The translations under genes and the position numbers were made by a program. Source: an uncultured Prochlorococcus sp. (GTDB lineage: Bacteria; Cyanobacteriota; Cyanobacteriia; PCC-6307; Cyanobiaceae). Taken from it: DNA of 64,000 nt. This document shows, piece by piece, positions 40,244-49,794 of this stretch. Positions within the stretch are counted from its first letter, which is position 1; each line of letters opens with the position of its first letter. Location of the stretch: positions 62,001-126,000 of the forward strand of contig NZ_CACAYO010000002.1 of assembly GCF_902536725.1 (NCBI RefSeq), given 5' to 3'. Below the pieces are notes generated by a model. It was not told where the DNA came from and searched no databases. It saw only the letters and a list, made by a program, of their open reading frames with translations.

Positions 40244-40504
40244 ATTTTTCATTTTTACTAACTTTAGAAAATACTTCAAGATATGTAATTCACTCTCTGA
40301 GAGTTTCATAAATTCTGTTAAAGCATCATAATTTTTTTCATCAATTTTTTTTGACAATTTAATTAAACTATCATGGTTTTCATTAACAAAGTGCTCAGCA
40401 ATCTGAGACGGAGTTAACCCCTTTTCAATTAATTCACCTGGAGCGTTTCTCTCCCACTTTTCATAAAACCAAGAGAACCAATATTTTGCAGTATTTTCTT
40501 CCAT
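40238..40504 (-). CDS. Small helical protein, paralogue of the 50.9-kb gene
   Basis: 88 residues, all-helical, acidic. N-terminal YWFSWFYEKWERNAPGELI, a linker LTPSQIAEHFVNEN, and a C-terminal FMKLSESELHILKYFLKL. The same layout recurs in the protein at 50933-51250 (WFKWLTREL..., FLKLTECEMHVFRILEKQ), so the two are members of one family. No known domain recognised. Confidence 0.7.
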   Translation of the reverse strand: MEENTAKYWFSWFYEKWERNAPGELIEKGLTPSQIAEHFVNENHDSLIKLSKKIDEKNYDALTEFMKLSESELHILKYFLKLVKMKNL

Positions 40505-40604
40505 TAATTAACTTTTCTTTGGCAAATAGTATAAATACTGAAGAAAGATCTCATGATTGAATTACCCCTTAAACACAATTAATATAAATGCAATTATAAA
40601 TTTA

Positions 40605-42020
40605 ATGATAGATAATCATTCTAGTAAAGGAAATATTAATCTTGTAATTGGATTAGGTAAATCTGGATTTTGGGCTGCCAAGTATTTGAGAAGCATTGAT
40701 AAGAGAGTAATTGTTTGGGAAAGTAAAGATGGGAAAGAATTCTTAGAAAGAAAAAAAGAATTAGAAGAGCTTAATATACTAGTCTCTCTGAATAAAGAAT
40801 TTGTATTTGAAGAAATTCAACCTTTTTTGAAAGAGATCGAATCTGTTGTTATAAGTCCATCAATACCTTATGACCATATAACTATTAATGAATTAAAAAA
40901 AAAGGGAATTAAAGTAATTGGAGAAATTAATGTTGCATGGGAAATTTTAAAAGACACTAATTGGATAGGTATTACTGGCACTAATGGCAAGACTACTGTT
41001 ACTCATCTACTAAGCCATATACTCTGTGATAATGGATTATATGCTCCTTTTGCTGGAAATATTGGCACACCTTTGTGTAAATATGCTCACTCCAAAAAAC
41101 ATGAAAGAATTGATTGGGTTGTAGCTGAATTAAGCAGTTATCAAATAGAAATATCTCCAGAAGTAAAACCTAATATTGGAATATGGACAACCTTCACAGA
41201 AGATCATCTAGAAAGACATAAAACACTTGAAAACTATTTCAATATAAAAAAAAGCTTGCTAGAAAAATCTGATTTTAGAATTTATAATTATGACGATAAA
41301 AACCTCAGAAATCACTACAGTTTGCTATCAAGTGGGGTTTGGATAACAACTAGTTTCGATAAATCAAATTTTATTCAATGCGATTATTGGATAGATGATC
41401 AAACATACATTGTTGAGAGAGGAAAGAAATTATTCAAACTTGAACATTTTTCTTTAAAAGGAATGCATAATCTTCAAAATCTTTTATTGGTAATTGCAGC
41501 AGCGAGAAAAGTAGGTTTATCTGGAAATAAGATTAAAGATTCTTTATCTAATTACAAACAATTACCCCATAGGATGGAAACAATTTATAAAAATAATGAT
41601 TTGGAAATAATTAATGATAGTAAAGCTACAAATTTTGACTCATCTATTGCAGGAATAAATTCAATTGAAGGTCAAATAATAATCATTGCTGGGGGTAGAT
41701 TAAAAGGGAATGAATATAGAGAGTGGATAAAAGTTTTAAAGAAAAAAGTTAAATGTGTTTTCCTTTTTGGAGAAAGCTCAAAAGTGCTAAAAATGGCGCT
41801 TATTAATGAAGGATTTAAAAAAAATATTTTTGAATTTTCAGAACTAAAAGAGCTTTTAAATTTTGTTTTTCATTATTTACAAAATAATAGGGTTGGAACA
41901 TTATTATTCTCACCTTCATGCTCTAGTTTTGATCAGTTTAAAAATTATGAAGAGCGTGGAGATTATTTCAAGAAACTAATAGGTGAAAAATTAAAGGTTA
42001 ATAAATCCATTTTTTGTTAA
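40605..42020 (+). CDS. murD: UDP-N-acetylmuramoyl-alanine--D-glutamate ligase
   Basis: 471 residues from the ATG at 40605. An upstream TTG adds 16 residues with no family match, so this ATG is preferred. N-terminal [20 protein letters not shown] loop GTNGKT at 125-130, [10 protein letters not shown] near 350, and the C-terminal [20 protein letters not shown]. Adds D-glutamate to the peptidoglycan precursor in the cytoplasm. Confidence 0.95.
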   Translation: MIDNHSSKGNINLVIGLGKSGFWAAKYLRSIDKRVIVWESKDGKEFLERKKELEELNILVSLNKEFVFEEIQPFLKEIESVVISPSIPYDHITINELKKKGIKVIGEINVAWEILKDTNWIGITGTNGKTTVTHLLSHILCDNGLYAPFAGNIGTPLCKYAHSKKHERIDWVVAELSSYQIEISPEVKPNIGIWTTFTEDHLERHKTLENYFNIKKSLLEKSDFRIYNYDDKNLRNHYSLLSSGVWITTSFDKSNFIQCDYWIDDQTYIVERGKKLFKLEHFSLKGMHNLQNLLLVIAAARKVGLSGNKIKDSLSNYKQLPHRMETIYKNNDLEIINDSKATNFDSSIAGINSIEGQIIIIAGGRLKGNEYREWIKVLKKKVKCVFLFGESSKVLKMALINEGFKKNIFEFSELKELLNFVFHYLQNNRVGTLLFSPSCSSFDQFKNYEERGDYFKKLIGEKLKVNKSIFC

Positions 42021-42040
42021 AGGATCATTTCGTAATTTTC

Positions 42041-42067
42041 AGGTCGGTCATCACAACCGTCCCCCCC
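42041..42067 (+). other. Hairpin with C7 run between murD and the next gene
   Basis: CGGT / ACCG (42045-42048 with 42056-42059) can pair around CATCACA, followed by a run of seven C. In such AT-rich DNA a C7 tract stands out. It has no T run, so it is not an ordinary terminator; it may be part of a 5' leader of the following gene. Confidence 0.3.
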
Positions 42068-42120
42068 TAGCAAATATTCACTTAATTAGTTAGATTTTGA
42101 CTATAAATTATCTACTAGTA

Positions 42121-42435
42121 ATGAGTGAATCTAACAATTTACCTCAAGCAATAAGTTATAAAAAATTAAGTTACTTGATGCTTAAGGCACAAAAGGATTC
42201 TCACTTTTCTGATGAATTAGCAGAAATAGAAAGTCCCGAAAAAAGAGAATTTGAAGAGTTAATAAACACTTGGGAAGCTTCAACTAAGAAAGTAGTTAAT
42301 GAGTTATCAAAAAGAAAAGAGAATTTACTAAAAGATAAATCACCAAATTCTTTAATTGCTCTTGGTGCTTTGGAAGTTCACCTTAATATGGCTTTACAAG
42401 CCTTAAATGCTTTTAATAAAGGAGTTGATGGGTAA
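42121..42435 (+). CDS. Cyanobacterial hypothetical protein (104 aa)
   Basis: 104 residues from the ATG at 42121; a start 24 bases earlier is possible but adds an unconserved hydrophobic stretch. Soluble, helical and charged: SYKKLSYLMLKAQKD, EELINTWEASTKKVVNELSK, and a C-terminal LIALGALEVHLNMALQALNA. No domain recognised. Confidence 0.7.
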   Translation: MSESNNLPQAISYKKLSYLMLKAQKDSHFSDELAEIESPEKREFEELINTWEASTKKVVNELSKRKENLLKDKSPNSLIALGALEVHLNMALQALNAFNKGVDG

Positions 42436-42449
42436 AAGTAACATATAAA

Positions 42450-43181
42450 TTACAAGGAAGGCATCGAAAATAATAGAAAATCTAGGTTTTTTTCAGTATC
42501 TATTGAGACATCATCATAATAATTAACTTCAAAACCCAAGCCATCTCCTGATTCGAGACATATATTTGAATTAGAGTCTTTACTTTTTAGTAAAAGATTA
42601 CCTTCTATTATTTGTATCCAATTATATTTATCGATTTTTAATGGCAATTTTTTTTCTTTAATTGGTTTATATTTACAACGCCATATAGAGATACTTTGAT
42701 TTAGAAAAAGCTTATTATTTTTTACGTCTTTGTAATTAAAAATAAGATTATCCCACAACTTTTCATTTAATGAAATTTGATCATATCGGGGTTTGATATT
42801 TTCTTTTTCAGGGCATATCCAAATCTGGAACAACTTACAGGTCTCATTTTCTTCATTCTTCTCGCTATGAAAGATTCCAGTACCTGCAGACATAACTTGA
42901 ACTTCATCTTTGTGAATTTTACCAAGATTATTTAACGAATCTCTATGAGTTATTGCTCCTTTTGTTACAACAGTAATTATTTCCATATTTGCATGAGAAT
43001 GTGTATTAAATCCTGCATTAGGAGAAATAATATCTTCGTTTATAACTCTAATTTTCCCAAAATTATCCCATTTTGGATCTCTATGCTCTGCGAAAGAAAA
43101 TGAATGCATCGAATTTAGCCATTCTCTAGTCGATCTAAATCTTTCTTGAGATTTCCTTATTTTAATTATTTTCAAAGACAT
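42450..43181 (-). CDS. Pirin-family protein
   Basis: 243 residues, bicupin. The N-terminal cupin has HSFSFAEHRDPKWDNFG, then NTHSHANMEIITVVTKGAITHRD in two parts, supplying the metal-binding His residues, and VMSAGTGIFHSEKNE. The C-terminal cupin ends GDGLGFEVNY. Pirins bind iron; some have quercetinase activity and others are regulators. No operon partner visible. Confidence 0.9.
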   Translation of the reverse strand: MSLKIIKIRKSQERFRSTREWLNSMHSFSFAEHRDPKWDNFGKIRVINEDIISPNAGFNTHSHANMEIITVVTKGAITHRDSLNNLGKIHKDEVQVMSAGTGIFHSEKNEENETCKLFQIWICPEKENIKPRYDQISLNEKLWDNLIFNYKDVKNNKLFLNQSISIWRCKYKPIKEKKLPLKIDKYNWIQIIEGNLLLKSKDSNSNICLESGDGLGFEVNYYDDVSIDTEKNLDFLLFSMPSL

Positions 43182-43267
43182 AAATACTAAGAAAGAAATA
43201 TGGTGTATTTGTGTAAATTAAATATTTTGAAAATTATAAGTTGTGAATAAGTGGAATTACTTTTTCT

Positions 43268-43396
43268 TTATTTGTTAATTTTACTTTGTGCTTTATTTGC
43301 TTTATTAATTATTTTTTTTGCTTCTTCTCTCGTAGAACATTTTTCTGCTTCAACATTCAAGTTTTTTAATTTATTTAGTTGCTTTGAAATTTTCAT
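43268..43396 (-). CDS. Small basic helical protein (42 aa)
   Basis: ATG frame of 42 codons, very Lys-rich: MKISKQLNKLKNLNVEAEKC, then STREEAKKIINKANKAQSKI. Likely one or two amphipathic helices, possibly nucleic-acid-binding. Family not recognised; real-gene status rests on plausible composition and a gene-free gap. Confidence 0.45.
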   Translation of the reverse strand: MKISKQLNKLKNLNVEAEKCSTREEAKKIINKANKAQSKINK

Positions 43397-43478
43397 ATGG
43401 TGTTAACTTAACAAATAGAAATTAACATAAATTTAATGGAATAGCTAAAAATACTGTTTTGGATTTGAGCCTTACTAC

Positions 43479-44015
43479 CTAAAAATAAGATTGGAGGATG
43501 GAATTATCAGAACAGTATAGAGGATGTATTGGATTATCTTTGATTGTTTTCTTAATTAAAAGCGGTCCAAGAGAATTATCAAAATTATTTTTCCTAATTG
43601 AGTTATATTGCATTATTTTTTTTGATATTTTTTTATTTCTATTCAGAAATTTCCCTTGGTTACCCCAACCTAACCATAAATCACAATTTTTATTTTCAGA
43701 CCAGTGTTTTAAGTTTTTATTAATATGATTATTGTTTAGATGACCAACAGGATTTTTGTGATTAAAAAGTTTTTCTGGTTTGTTTGAAATAAGAGCAAAT
43801 AGATTGATTAATTTTAATTTGCCATAATTATTGTTTTTCGAAATTTTGATTATCTTTTTTGTTGTATTATCTACGAAAATTTCATCCGACAATGAGGGAT
43901 TTAAACCAATAAAAATAATTTCCTTTGTAGATGTAGAAATCTTATAACTTAAACTCCATCTATATAGTTTGTCAGCACTTATTAAACAATTTCTTTCTAG
44001 AAATAAATTTTTCAA
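43479..44015 (-). CDS. DUF1643 protein
   Basis: 178 residues. The DUF1643 pattern is seen: RWSLSYKISTSTKEIIFIGL, NPSLSDEIFVDNTTKKI, LINLFALISNKPEKLF, and LWLGWGNQGKFLNRNKKI. The family is widespread and resembles the uracil-DNA-glycosylase-type alpha/beta fold, with unknown function. Its start overlaps the end of the DUF2214 gene by 4 bases. Confidence 0.85.
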   Translation of the reverse strand: MKNLFLERNCLISADKLYRWSLSYKISTSTKEIIFIGLNPSLSDEIFVDNTTKKIIKISKNNNYGKLKLINLFALISNKPEKLFNHKNPVGHLNNNHINKNLKHWSENKNCDLWLGWGNQGKFLNRNKKISKKIMQYNSIRKNNFDNSLGPLLIKKTIKDNPIHPLYCSDNSILQSYF

Positions 44016-44503
44016 CCTAAACCTACACCTCGAGCCATAAGAGTGGCAAAAAGAGGAATTGTAGCAAAGCCTACTAATTCAGTAGTTATGATGAGTCTGA
44101 ACCTCTTAACTAGATTCTGAGATATTTCAGGTAATTTATTCTTACTTAATGGAATAGCCCATAAGATATATGTTGTTGTTGGGTATAAAGAAAGTAATCC
44201 CACCAGAATGTAAAGAGAAACCTTTATCCAAAAGACAGGGTTACCTGTATAGAAATCACCTCCTTGGCCAAAATACTTAACACGCAAAATCCCAGTAACT
44301 AATATTGCAACTCCTGCCAAACCATAAACCACATCTGCAATTATCATTGAAATCGTCTCATTTCTATTAAGACCTACTTTGAGAGTCAATCTCTCAAACA
44401 AAAGAGAACCGAAACACAAAATAATTCCTAAATAATGAACATATGCTACTAGTGCACTTTTAGCAATTTCACCTGTTAATAAAGTTCCTAATAACATGTT
44501 CAA
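44012..44503 (-). CDS. DUF2214 membrane protein
   Basis: 163 residues, four membrane helices: KSALVAYVHYLGIILCFGSL, VVYGLAGVAILVTGILRVKY, FWIKVSLYILVGLLSLYPTT, and LVGFATIPLFATLMARGVG. Matches DUF2214, a cyanobacterial and proteobacterial inner-membrane family of unknown role. Coupled with the DUF1643 gene by overlap. Confidence 0.85.
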   Translation of the reverse strand: MNMLLGTLLTGEIAKSALVAYVHYLGIILCFGSLLFERLTLKVGLNRNETISMIIADVVYGLAGVAILVTGILRVKYFGQGGDFYTGNPVFWIKVSLYILVGLLSLYPTTTYILWAIPLSKNKLPEISQNLVKRFRLIITTELVGFATIPLFATLMARGVGLG

Positions 44504-44584
44504 GTCAAAATTTATACAATCCTAACCACCAAATGAAGAATTTGTTTAGAAATAAATTAATAACTTAAAAGCAAGGTATTAAAT

Positions 44585-45334
44585 CTAAGACTCTAAATAC
44601 TTTTTCTGGCCATCTTCAAAAAAATCCTTTTTATTCCATACTTCGATTACATCTGGGAAATGTTTTTCCATACAATTATCACAAACCCCATGACTGAATC
44701 TAATATCACTAATTTTCGAAAGATATTTTTCTAAATGCATCCAATCGCCCTCCTTATTTTTCACTTCTCTGCAATATGAACAGACAGATAAAATACCTTC
44801 CTGTTTGTGCAAGTTAGATAATGCATCTAGCAAGTTCAATGACTTTTTTCTAAGCTCTAAAAATGAAACTATTTGCTTGGATAATAATTCCATAATATTG
44901 AATTGTTGTGTGGTTAGATTTCCTGGCTTTCTATCTATTACACAAAGAGTTCCAAGTTTATTACCATCACTATTTCTAAGTGGAAAACCTGCATAAAAAC
45001 GAATCTTGGGGTCTCCTGTTACCAATGGATTATTTATAAATCTTTCATCTTGGAAGGCATCATGAATAATTAATGGACTATTTTCTTTTATTGCATGGGT
45101 ACAAAAAGACCAATCTCTTCTAGTTTCCGTTATTTGAAGTCCTATTTTGGATTTAAACCATTGTTTATCTTTGTCTACCAAAGTCATTAAAGAAATAGGC
45201 ACATTACAGGTTGTAGCAGCTATTTTTGTAATATCGTCATAACATGATTCTGGCTTGGTTCCCAAAATCCTATATTCTGCTAAAGCTTTTAATCTTCTTT
45301 CCTCTTCTTCTTTTTTTGATACAAGATTCTGCAT
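44585..45334 (-). CDS. GAF-domain protein with C-terminal zinc-binding motif
   Basis: 249 residues. A GAF domain (~20-170) includes ALAEYRILGTKPESCYDDIT, PISLMTLVDKDKQWFKSKIG and FYAGFPLRNSDGNKLGTLCV. A C-terminal tail has two Cys pairs, CSYCREV and CDNCMEKHFP, which probably bind zinc. The GAF pocket could bind a small ligand or chromophore, but the chromophore cysteine expected in phytochrome-type GAF domains is not evident. A signalling role is likely; no kinase or GGDEF is fused. Confidence 0.8.
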   Translation of the reverse strand: MQNLVSKKEEEERRLKALAEYRILGTKPESCYDDITKIAATTCNVPISLMTLVDKDKQWFKSKIGLQITETRRDWSFCTHAIKENSPLIIHDAFQDERFINNPLVTGDPKIRFYAGFPLRNSDGNKLGTLCVIDRKPGNLTTQQFNIMELLSKQIVSFLELRKKSLNLLDALSNLHKQEGILSVCSYCREVKNKEGDWMHLEKYLSKISDIRFSHGVCDNCMEKHFPDVIEVWNKKDFFEDGQKKYLES

Positions 45335-45465
45335 TAATCTTCACCAATTGTTAAAACTCTAAAATTAAAGTTTCTTAAAAAAACTCTTTTCATCTAATAC
45401 TTAATAAAAAAAAGATAAACTTATTGATTTGTTACTTACTGATTTATTAATTATTAATTTATTCT

Positions 45466-46713
45466 TTAATGTTTTAACTTTGAGACTGCCATCCCAGCGA
45501 TCCATCCACTTGTCCAACAATGTTGAAAATTAAATCCACCTGTGATACCGTCAACATCCAAAACTTCACCAGAAAAAAATAACCCTGGACAAATTAAGCT
45601 CTCCATACTTTTAAAATTAACCTCATTAATTTTTACGCCTCCGGAAGAAACAAATTCCTCTCCAAATGGACCTTTGCCCGAAATTATATATTTATCCCTC
45701 ATTAGAATATTTATCATTTTCTCCCTTTCATCCGCCAGTAAATCAGCCCACTTTTTCTCTTTATCAATACCTATTTTCTTTAATAAAAAAATCCATAATC
45801 TTTTTGTTAATAGTGGAACAGGTCTACTGTTAATTAAATTTACCTTGCCTTTATTTAATCTTAAATAATTAACTTTTTCTTTTAAGTCCTTATAACTTAA
45901 AGAAGACCATTTAATGATTAGGTTAAATTTATATTTTTGGCTATAAAGTTCCCTTGCTGCAATGGATGAAAGTTTTAATACTGCTGGCCCACTAAAACCC
46001 CAATGAGTTATTAGTAAATCGCCTCTATTTTGAAAATTCTTATTGTTTAATTTAATTTCTACATCTATGTCCTTTATCGATACTCCACTACATTCATCCA
46101 AATTTGGTTCTTTTGTTGAAAAAGTAAAAAGCGATGGTACGGGTTTAACAATGTTATGTCCAAGATTTTGAGCTAATTTATATCCGCTTGGATTACCTCC
46201 AGTTGAAAGAGCAATATTTTTTGTAATTACCTTTGCTTTTTTAAGACTAAAAATATTGAATATATTATCTGGATTTTTTGAAATTTCTTTTACAAAAAAT
46301 TTTGTTAATATCTCTACGTTTTTTGATAGAGCACTTTTTCTCAAACAATCAATTACATCTGAAGAAGAATTAGACACTGGGAATACTCTTAAATCTTCCT
46401 CAATTTTTAATTTTAACCCTTTTTTCTCGAACCAATCATATACATCTCCAGCTGCAAAACGATTAAATGATTCCAAGAGCTGAATTCCACCTCTGGGGTA
46501 ATTATCAACTAGTTCATTCGGTATCCATGTCGCATTAGTGACGTTACATCTTCCACCTCCACTAATCCTTACTTTCTCCATAAGTTTTGAAGTGCCTTCA
46601 AGAATTATTATTCTTTTTACTCCATGTTCAGCAGCAGTAATTGCCGTCATAAAACCAGCTGCACCTCCTCCTACAATTGCTAAATCAAAAGGTTCCAAAA
46701 ACTTATTATTCAA
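45466..46713 (-). CDS. BaiN/HI0933-family flavoprotein
   Basis: 415 residues. FAD-binding motif DLAIVGGGAAGFMTAITAAE, then ISGGGRCNVTNA, and the C-terminal signature GGVKINEVNFKSMES and GITGGFNFQHCWTSGWIAG. The HI0933-like (YhiN/BaiN) family reduces unsaturated substrates using FAD and NAD(P)H; the physiological substrate is unknown. Length is normal. Confidence 0.9.
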   Translation of the reverse strand: MNNKFLEPFDLAIVGGGAAGFMTAITAAEHGVKRIIILEGTSKLMEKVRISGGGRCNVTNATWIPNELVDNYPRGGIQLLESFNRFAAGDVYDWFEKKGLKLKIEEDLRVFPVSNSSSDVIDCLRKSALSKNVEILTKFFVKEISKNPDNIFNIFSLKKAKVITKNIALSTGGNPSGYKLAQNLGHNIVKPVPSLFTFSTKEPNLDECSGVSIKDIDVEIKLNNKNFQNRGDLLITHWGFSGPAVLKLSSIAARELYSQKYKFNLIIKWSSLSYKDLKEKVNYLRLNKGKVNLINSRPVPLLTKRLWIFLLKKIGIDKEKKWADLLADEREKMINILMRDKYIISGKGPFGEEFVSSGGVKINEVNFKSMESLICPGLFFSGEVLDVDGITGGFNFQHCWTSGWIAGMAVSKLKH

Positions 46714-46862
46714 TATACTTCAATCTGATAATAGCAAGTAGTTACATAGAAAAATTACTCCAAAAACTACAAAAATACATAATAAATAGCTGCAATTAAC
46801 TAATTTTTAAATTTCTAAAAGAAATCAACGCAGTCGTTATTTTTATGCTTTACCTTGATTAA

Positions 46863-47099
46863 ATGAATTCATTATTTTCTTACGTTAAATATTCTGAGGC
46901 CAGTTTTCCTATGACTGGTCAATATACTGCTCTTCTTTTAATTACTTCTGTTATTTGGGTTCTACTTTGGTTTGGATATAGACAAAATAAGATAAATGAT
47001 GAGATCAAGAAAAAAGAAAAAGAAGATAGAATTAATGCGAAAGTTCAAAGACGAAAGAAGTTAGAGAGTTTGTACCCTACTAATAAAAAAACTGTTTAG
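46863..47099 (+). CDS. Small membrane protein with basic coiled-coil tail
   Basis: 78 residues. One helix (ALLLITSVIWVLLWFGY) then a strongly charged helical tail (KINDEIKKKEKEDRINAKVQ, RRKKLESL). Family not recognised. It starts a run of very small genes that extends to the window end. Confidence 0.65.
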   Translation: MNSLFSYVKYSEASFPMTGQYTALLLITSVIWVLLWFGYRQNKINDEIKKKEKEDRINAKVQRRKKLESLYPTNKKTV

Positions 47100-47115
47100 A
47101 ATAAATTTTTAAAAC

Positions 47116-47214
47116 ATGAAAAAAAATAATTTCAAATCACTAATTCAGTACTTACCTGGGATTCTGATTCTTATTTATGTATTCTTTTTAGCATTTACTC
47201 AATTTATAAAATAA
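47116..47214 (+). CDS. Single-helix microprotein (32 aa)
   Basis: ATG frame of 32 codons with basic start MKKNNFKSLIQYLP and one membrane helix GILILIYVFFLAFTQFI. Size and shape resemble small subunits of photosynthetic complexes, but no family match can be claimed. 16 bases after the preceding gene on the same strand. Confidence 0.5.
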   Translation: MKKNNFKSLIQYLPGILILIYVFFLAFTQFIK

Positions 47215-47235
47215 AGTTTTTAATAATTATTCGTT

Positions 47236-48108
47236 TTGATTGGAATCCTTTCTGCTTTTGGAGCTGCTACATCTTGGACATATGCGTGCTTTATTTGGCG
47301 TGCGCAAACTCAAAAATATAAATCAATAGATATTAATTTAATAAAAAATATAATAGCTTTCTTAATTTTTATACCGGCTTTTATCAATCTAAGTTCTACA
47401 ACTGCATTAAAAAACATATTTATACTACTTTTTAGTGGAATAATTGGTATTGGTTTGGGTGATACTTTCTATTTAAAGTCACTACAAACAATTGGCACAA
47501 GAAAAACTTTATCTATAGAAACTCTTTCTCCCTTAATGGCAGCTTTGTCAGGAGAATTTTTTATTAATGAAAATTTAACAACTAAATCATGGGTTGGAAT
47601 AATTATAGTAACGATTTCGCTATTTATAATTCTCAGAAAAGGTAACAATTTTAAAGAGGAAAATTCCTCTTTCTCAGAAAAAAATAACTTTAAGATTTTT
47701 GCTTTTCCTTTTTTATCAGTTTTATGTGCTGTTCTTGGAGGTCTTTTATCAAGGATGGTTTTCCTTCAAAGTAATTTATCTCCTTTCCTTACAACTGAAA
47801 TAAGATTATTAGGCGCAATAATTTTTTTGATTAGTCTAAAAGGATTTAAGATTAATTTTTTCTTAAAAAACATGGACAAAAAACAACAAAAAAGATTTTT
47901 TATTTCAATACTTCTTGGAACAAATATAGGAATATTTCTACAACAAGTTGTTTTTAAAACCCTTCCCATAGGAATTGGATGGGCTTTATTAAGCACATCT
48001 CCTGTAATTTCTTTATTTTTAGCTAAGAATGAGGAAAGTGAAATTACCAAAAAAATAACATTTTTTACTTGTTTTTTATTTTTTGGCTTGACATTAATAA
48101 TTCTTTAA
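47236..48108 (+). CDS. EamA/DMT-superfamily transporter
   Basis: 290 residues from TTG, ten predicted helices in two EamA halves. Typical: MIGILSAFGAATSWTYACFI, GIIGIGLGDTFYLKSLQTIG, and second-half GIGWALLSTSPVISLFLA. Likely an inner-membrane exporter of a metabolite; substrate unknown. It lies 21 bases after the preceding microprotein gene. Confidence 0.88.
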   Translation: MIGILSAFGAATSWTYACFIWRAQTQKYKSIDINLIKNIIAFLIFIPAFINLSSTTALKNIFILLFSGIIGIGLGDTFYLKSLQTIGTRKTLSIETLSPLMAALSGEFFINENLTTKSWVGIIIVTISLFIILRKGNNFKEENSSFSEKNNFKIFAFPFLSVLCAVLGGLLSRMVFLQSNLSPFLTTEIRLLGAIIFLISLKGFKINFFLKNMDKKQQKRFFISILLGTNIGIFLQQVVFKTLPIGIGWALLSTSPVISLFLAKNEESEITKKITFFTCFLFFGLTLIIL

Positions 48109-48185
48109 ACTCCGAGTTAATGTAAAAAATACTCATGTTAATAAAATTCAAATTAAATAAAATTACTCTATAAACACTTAAAACA

Positions 48186-48308
48186 ATGAAAACATTAAAG
48201 AGAAAAAGACTCGGCACATTAGAAGTTTATGTTATTTTTTTAAGCTGCATTTATGCAGGCTTTATAGGTTATAAATCTCTATTAAATGTTTTATTTACTT
48301 GGAATTAA
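48186..48308 (+). CDS. Single-helix microprotein (40 aa)
   Basis: ATG frame of 40 codons: basic N-terminus MKTLKRKRLGTLE, then helix VYVIFLSCIYAGFIGY and a short tail. Its stop codon overlaps the stop of the convergent 44-aa gene by 4 bases. Family unknown. Confidence 0.5.
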   Translation: MKTLKRKRLGTLEVYVIFLSCIYAGFIGYKSLLNVLFTWN

Positions 48309-48439
48309 TTAATTCTTTCTAATGATTTAATCAACTTACCTCCATCTTGGTCATCATCATCATTTGAAGCGAAAAATAAAAAAAATATTCCTAGAGAAGC
48401 TATAGATAGCGAAATTGACAATACAGAAAGCTCATCCAT
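48305..48439 (-). CDS. D-rich microprotein (44 aa)
   Basis: ATG frame of 44 codons. N-terminal helix (SVLSISLSIASLGIFFLFFA) is followed by an acidic NDDDDQDGGKLIKSLERIN tail. The DDxxDDQDGG-type motif is shared with the 60-aa protein at 49575-49757, so this is probably a real, conserved small family. The acidic cluster could bind a cation such as calcium. Function unknown. Confidence 0.6.
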   Translation of the reverse strand: MDELSVLSISLSIASLGIFFLFFASNDDDDQDGGKLIKSLERIN

Positions 48440-48557
48440 AAATTAAAATTTTTTTTATGATAAACGAAAAAAATCAAAAGACAGTAAAGAAATACACATT
48501 CTCGAAAATAAATATTTCTTTTATTTGTAAAATGAAAAAATACATGCGAACTATATC

Positions 48558-48833
48558 GTGAAAGTTATTATATCCTCCCCCTGTAGTGCAAGCGTAATAA
48601 TTCAGTATGGAATAAAAAGTTGGCCTGTTTGGGAATGTGAGCCAAGCAAATTTCAATGGAATTACGATGATAAGGAAATTTGCTTAATTATTGAAGGTCA
48701 AGCGAAAATATGTACCCAAAACGGTGACATTTACGTTATAAAAGCTGGAGATCTTGTTAAGTTTCCTGCTGGACTTAAATGCGAATGGGAAATAACCAAA
48801 AGTATAAAAAAACATTATCGATTGGGTAGCTAA
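48558..48833 (+). CDS. Cupin-domain protein (DUF861-like)
   Basis: 91 residues from GTG. Single cupin barrel: WPVWECEPSKFQWNYDDKEI, CLIIEGQAKICTQNGDIYVI, KAGDLVKFPAGLKCEWEI. It matches the compact EutQ/DUF861 cupins. The usual metal-binding His residues are largely missing, so a metal-independent binding role is likely. Substrate unknown. Confidence 0.85.
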   Translation: MKVIISSPCSASVIIQYGIKSWPVWECEPSKFQWNYDDKEICLIIEGQAKICTQNGDIYVIKAGDLVKFPAGLKCEWEITKSIKKHYRLGS

Positions 48834-48924
48834 ATTTTAGAAAAAAGAGTTTTTCTTCTTTACTGTTAAGTCAATGTAGATAAAATATGGTTAATAAATA
48901 ATCTTCAAGAAGGAAACTAATATT

Positions 48925-49095
48925 ATGCCTTTTACTGATCAAGAATATTTTGAGGTTATTGAAAAAAATGAAATAGTAAAAAAGGCCTTTGAAAATATTA
49001 AGCAAATTTGCATTGATTTACAAAAACAAACAAATTGTCCTGAAGAGGATCTAAAAGATTTTCTTGAATTTATTTCTAAACAATGGAATAAGTAA
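48925..49095 (+). CDS. Small acidic soluble protein (56 aa)
   Basis: ATG frame of 56 codons preceded by an AAGAAGGA-like ribosome-binding site at ~48907-48914. Sequence features: YFEVIEKNEIVKKAFENIKQ, two cysteines (QICIDL, NCPEEDL), and acidic C-terminus DFLEFISKQWNK. All-helical. Family not recognised. Confidence 0.55.
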   Translation: MPFTDQEYFEVIEKNEIVKKAFENIKQICIDLQKQTNCPEEDLKDFLEFISKQWNK

Positions 49096-49158
49096 TAATT
49101 AACGAGCCTTTAAATACTAAATTTAAAATTTCAATTTAGTTTTGTGACAGAATAAGTT

Positions 49159-49290
49159 TTAATCTAATTCCTTTTTAGGTTTTGTATTGATACTGGAAGT
49201 TCCCTTAGCAGCAGAAACGAAGAAAAAGAAGCCTACAATTCCTGATATACCAAATATCGCAGCCAAAGGATCAAAAGTGAAAGAAAACAT
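49159..49290 (-). CDS. Small membrane protein (43 aa)
   Basis: 43 residues from the ATG at 49290; a start 51 bases upstream is possible but adds a low-complexity leader. A hydrophobic segment PLAAIFGISGIVGFFFFVSA is followed by a basic/acidic tail KGTSSINTKPKKELD. Family unknown. Confidence 0.55.
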   Translation of the reverse strand: MFSFTFDPLAAIFGISGIVGFFFFVSAAKGTSSINTKPKKELD

Positions 49291-49574
49291 AGAATTTATA
49301 AAATCAAGATAAATAATAGTTTTTGAATCAAAATTGTACAATTATTGTTAAGTATAAAAAATAACAATTTCGCGATTCATTATGTCATTATTAGTTTCTC
49401 AATAAGTTCAAGAAAATTATTATTCTAATTGATTTTGAAGAATAAAAATATCAATAAATACCAAAGATCTATTAGTGCGAAAGAGAAAAGTTTTTAAAAA
49501 ATATTTATAAAATATTGAATAAAACACTACCCAGAGGATCCACAATTGTTGTTTCTTTAGATTAATATCGATTT

Positions 49575-49757
49575 ATGACAGAACTCTATTCAGCTTCTTC
49601 CTCAGTAAGTCCTTTTACAGCGCTAATATGGTGCCTTTATCCACTAGCTGTACTCGTAATTATTGAATTACTTCTGGGAGGTGGGTTTGACGATGACAAT
49701 AATGACGATCAAGATGGTGGAATGCTAATACCTGCTTACTCTAGATCAGACGTTTGA
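49575..49757 (+). CDS. D-rich small membrane protein (60 aa)
   Basis: 60 residues. One membrane helix (ALIWCLYPLAVLVIIELLLG) followed by GGGFDDDNNDDQDGGMLIPA. The acidic DDNNDDQDGG motif recurs at 48305-48439. Topology places the acidic loop just outside the membrane, where it could bind divalent cations. Function unknown. Confidence 0.65.
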   Translation: MTELYSASSSVSPFTALIWCLYPLAVLVIIELLLGGGFDDDNNDDQDGGMLIPAYSRSDV

Positions 49758-49794
49758 ATTTTTTAAATTAAATACTCATAAAAGATTTAATTAA

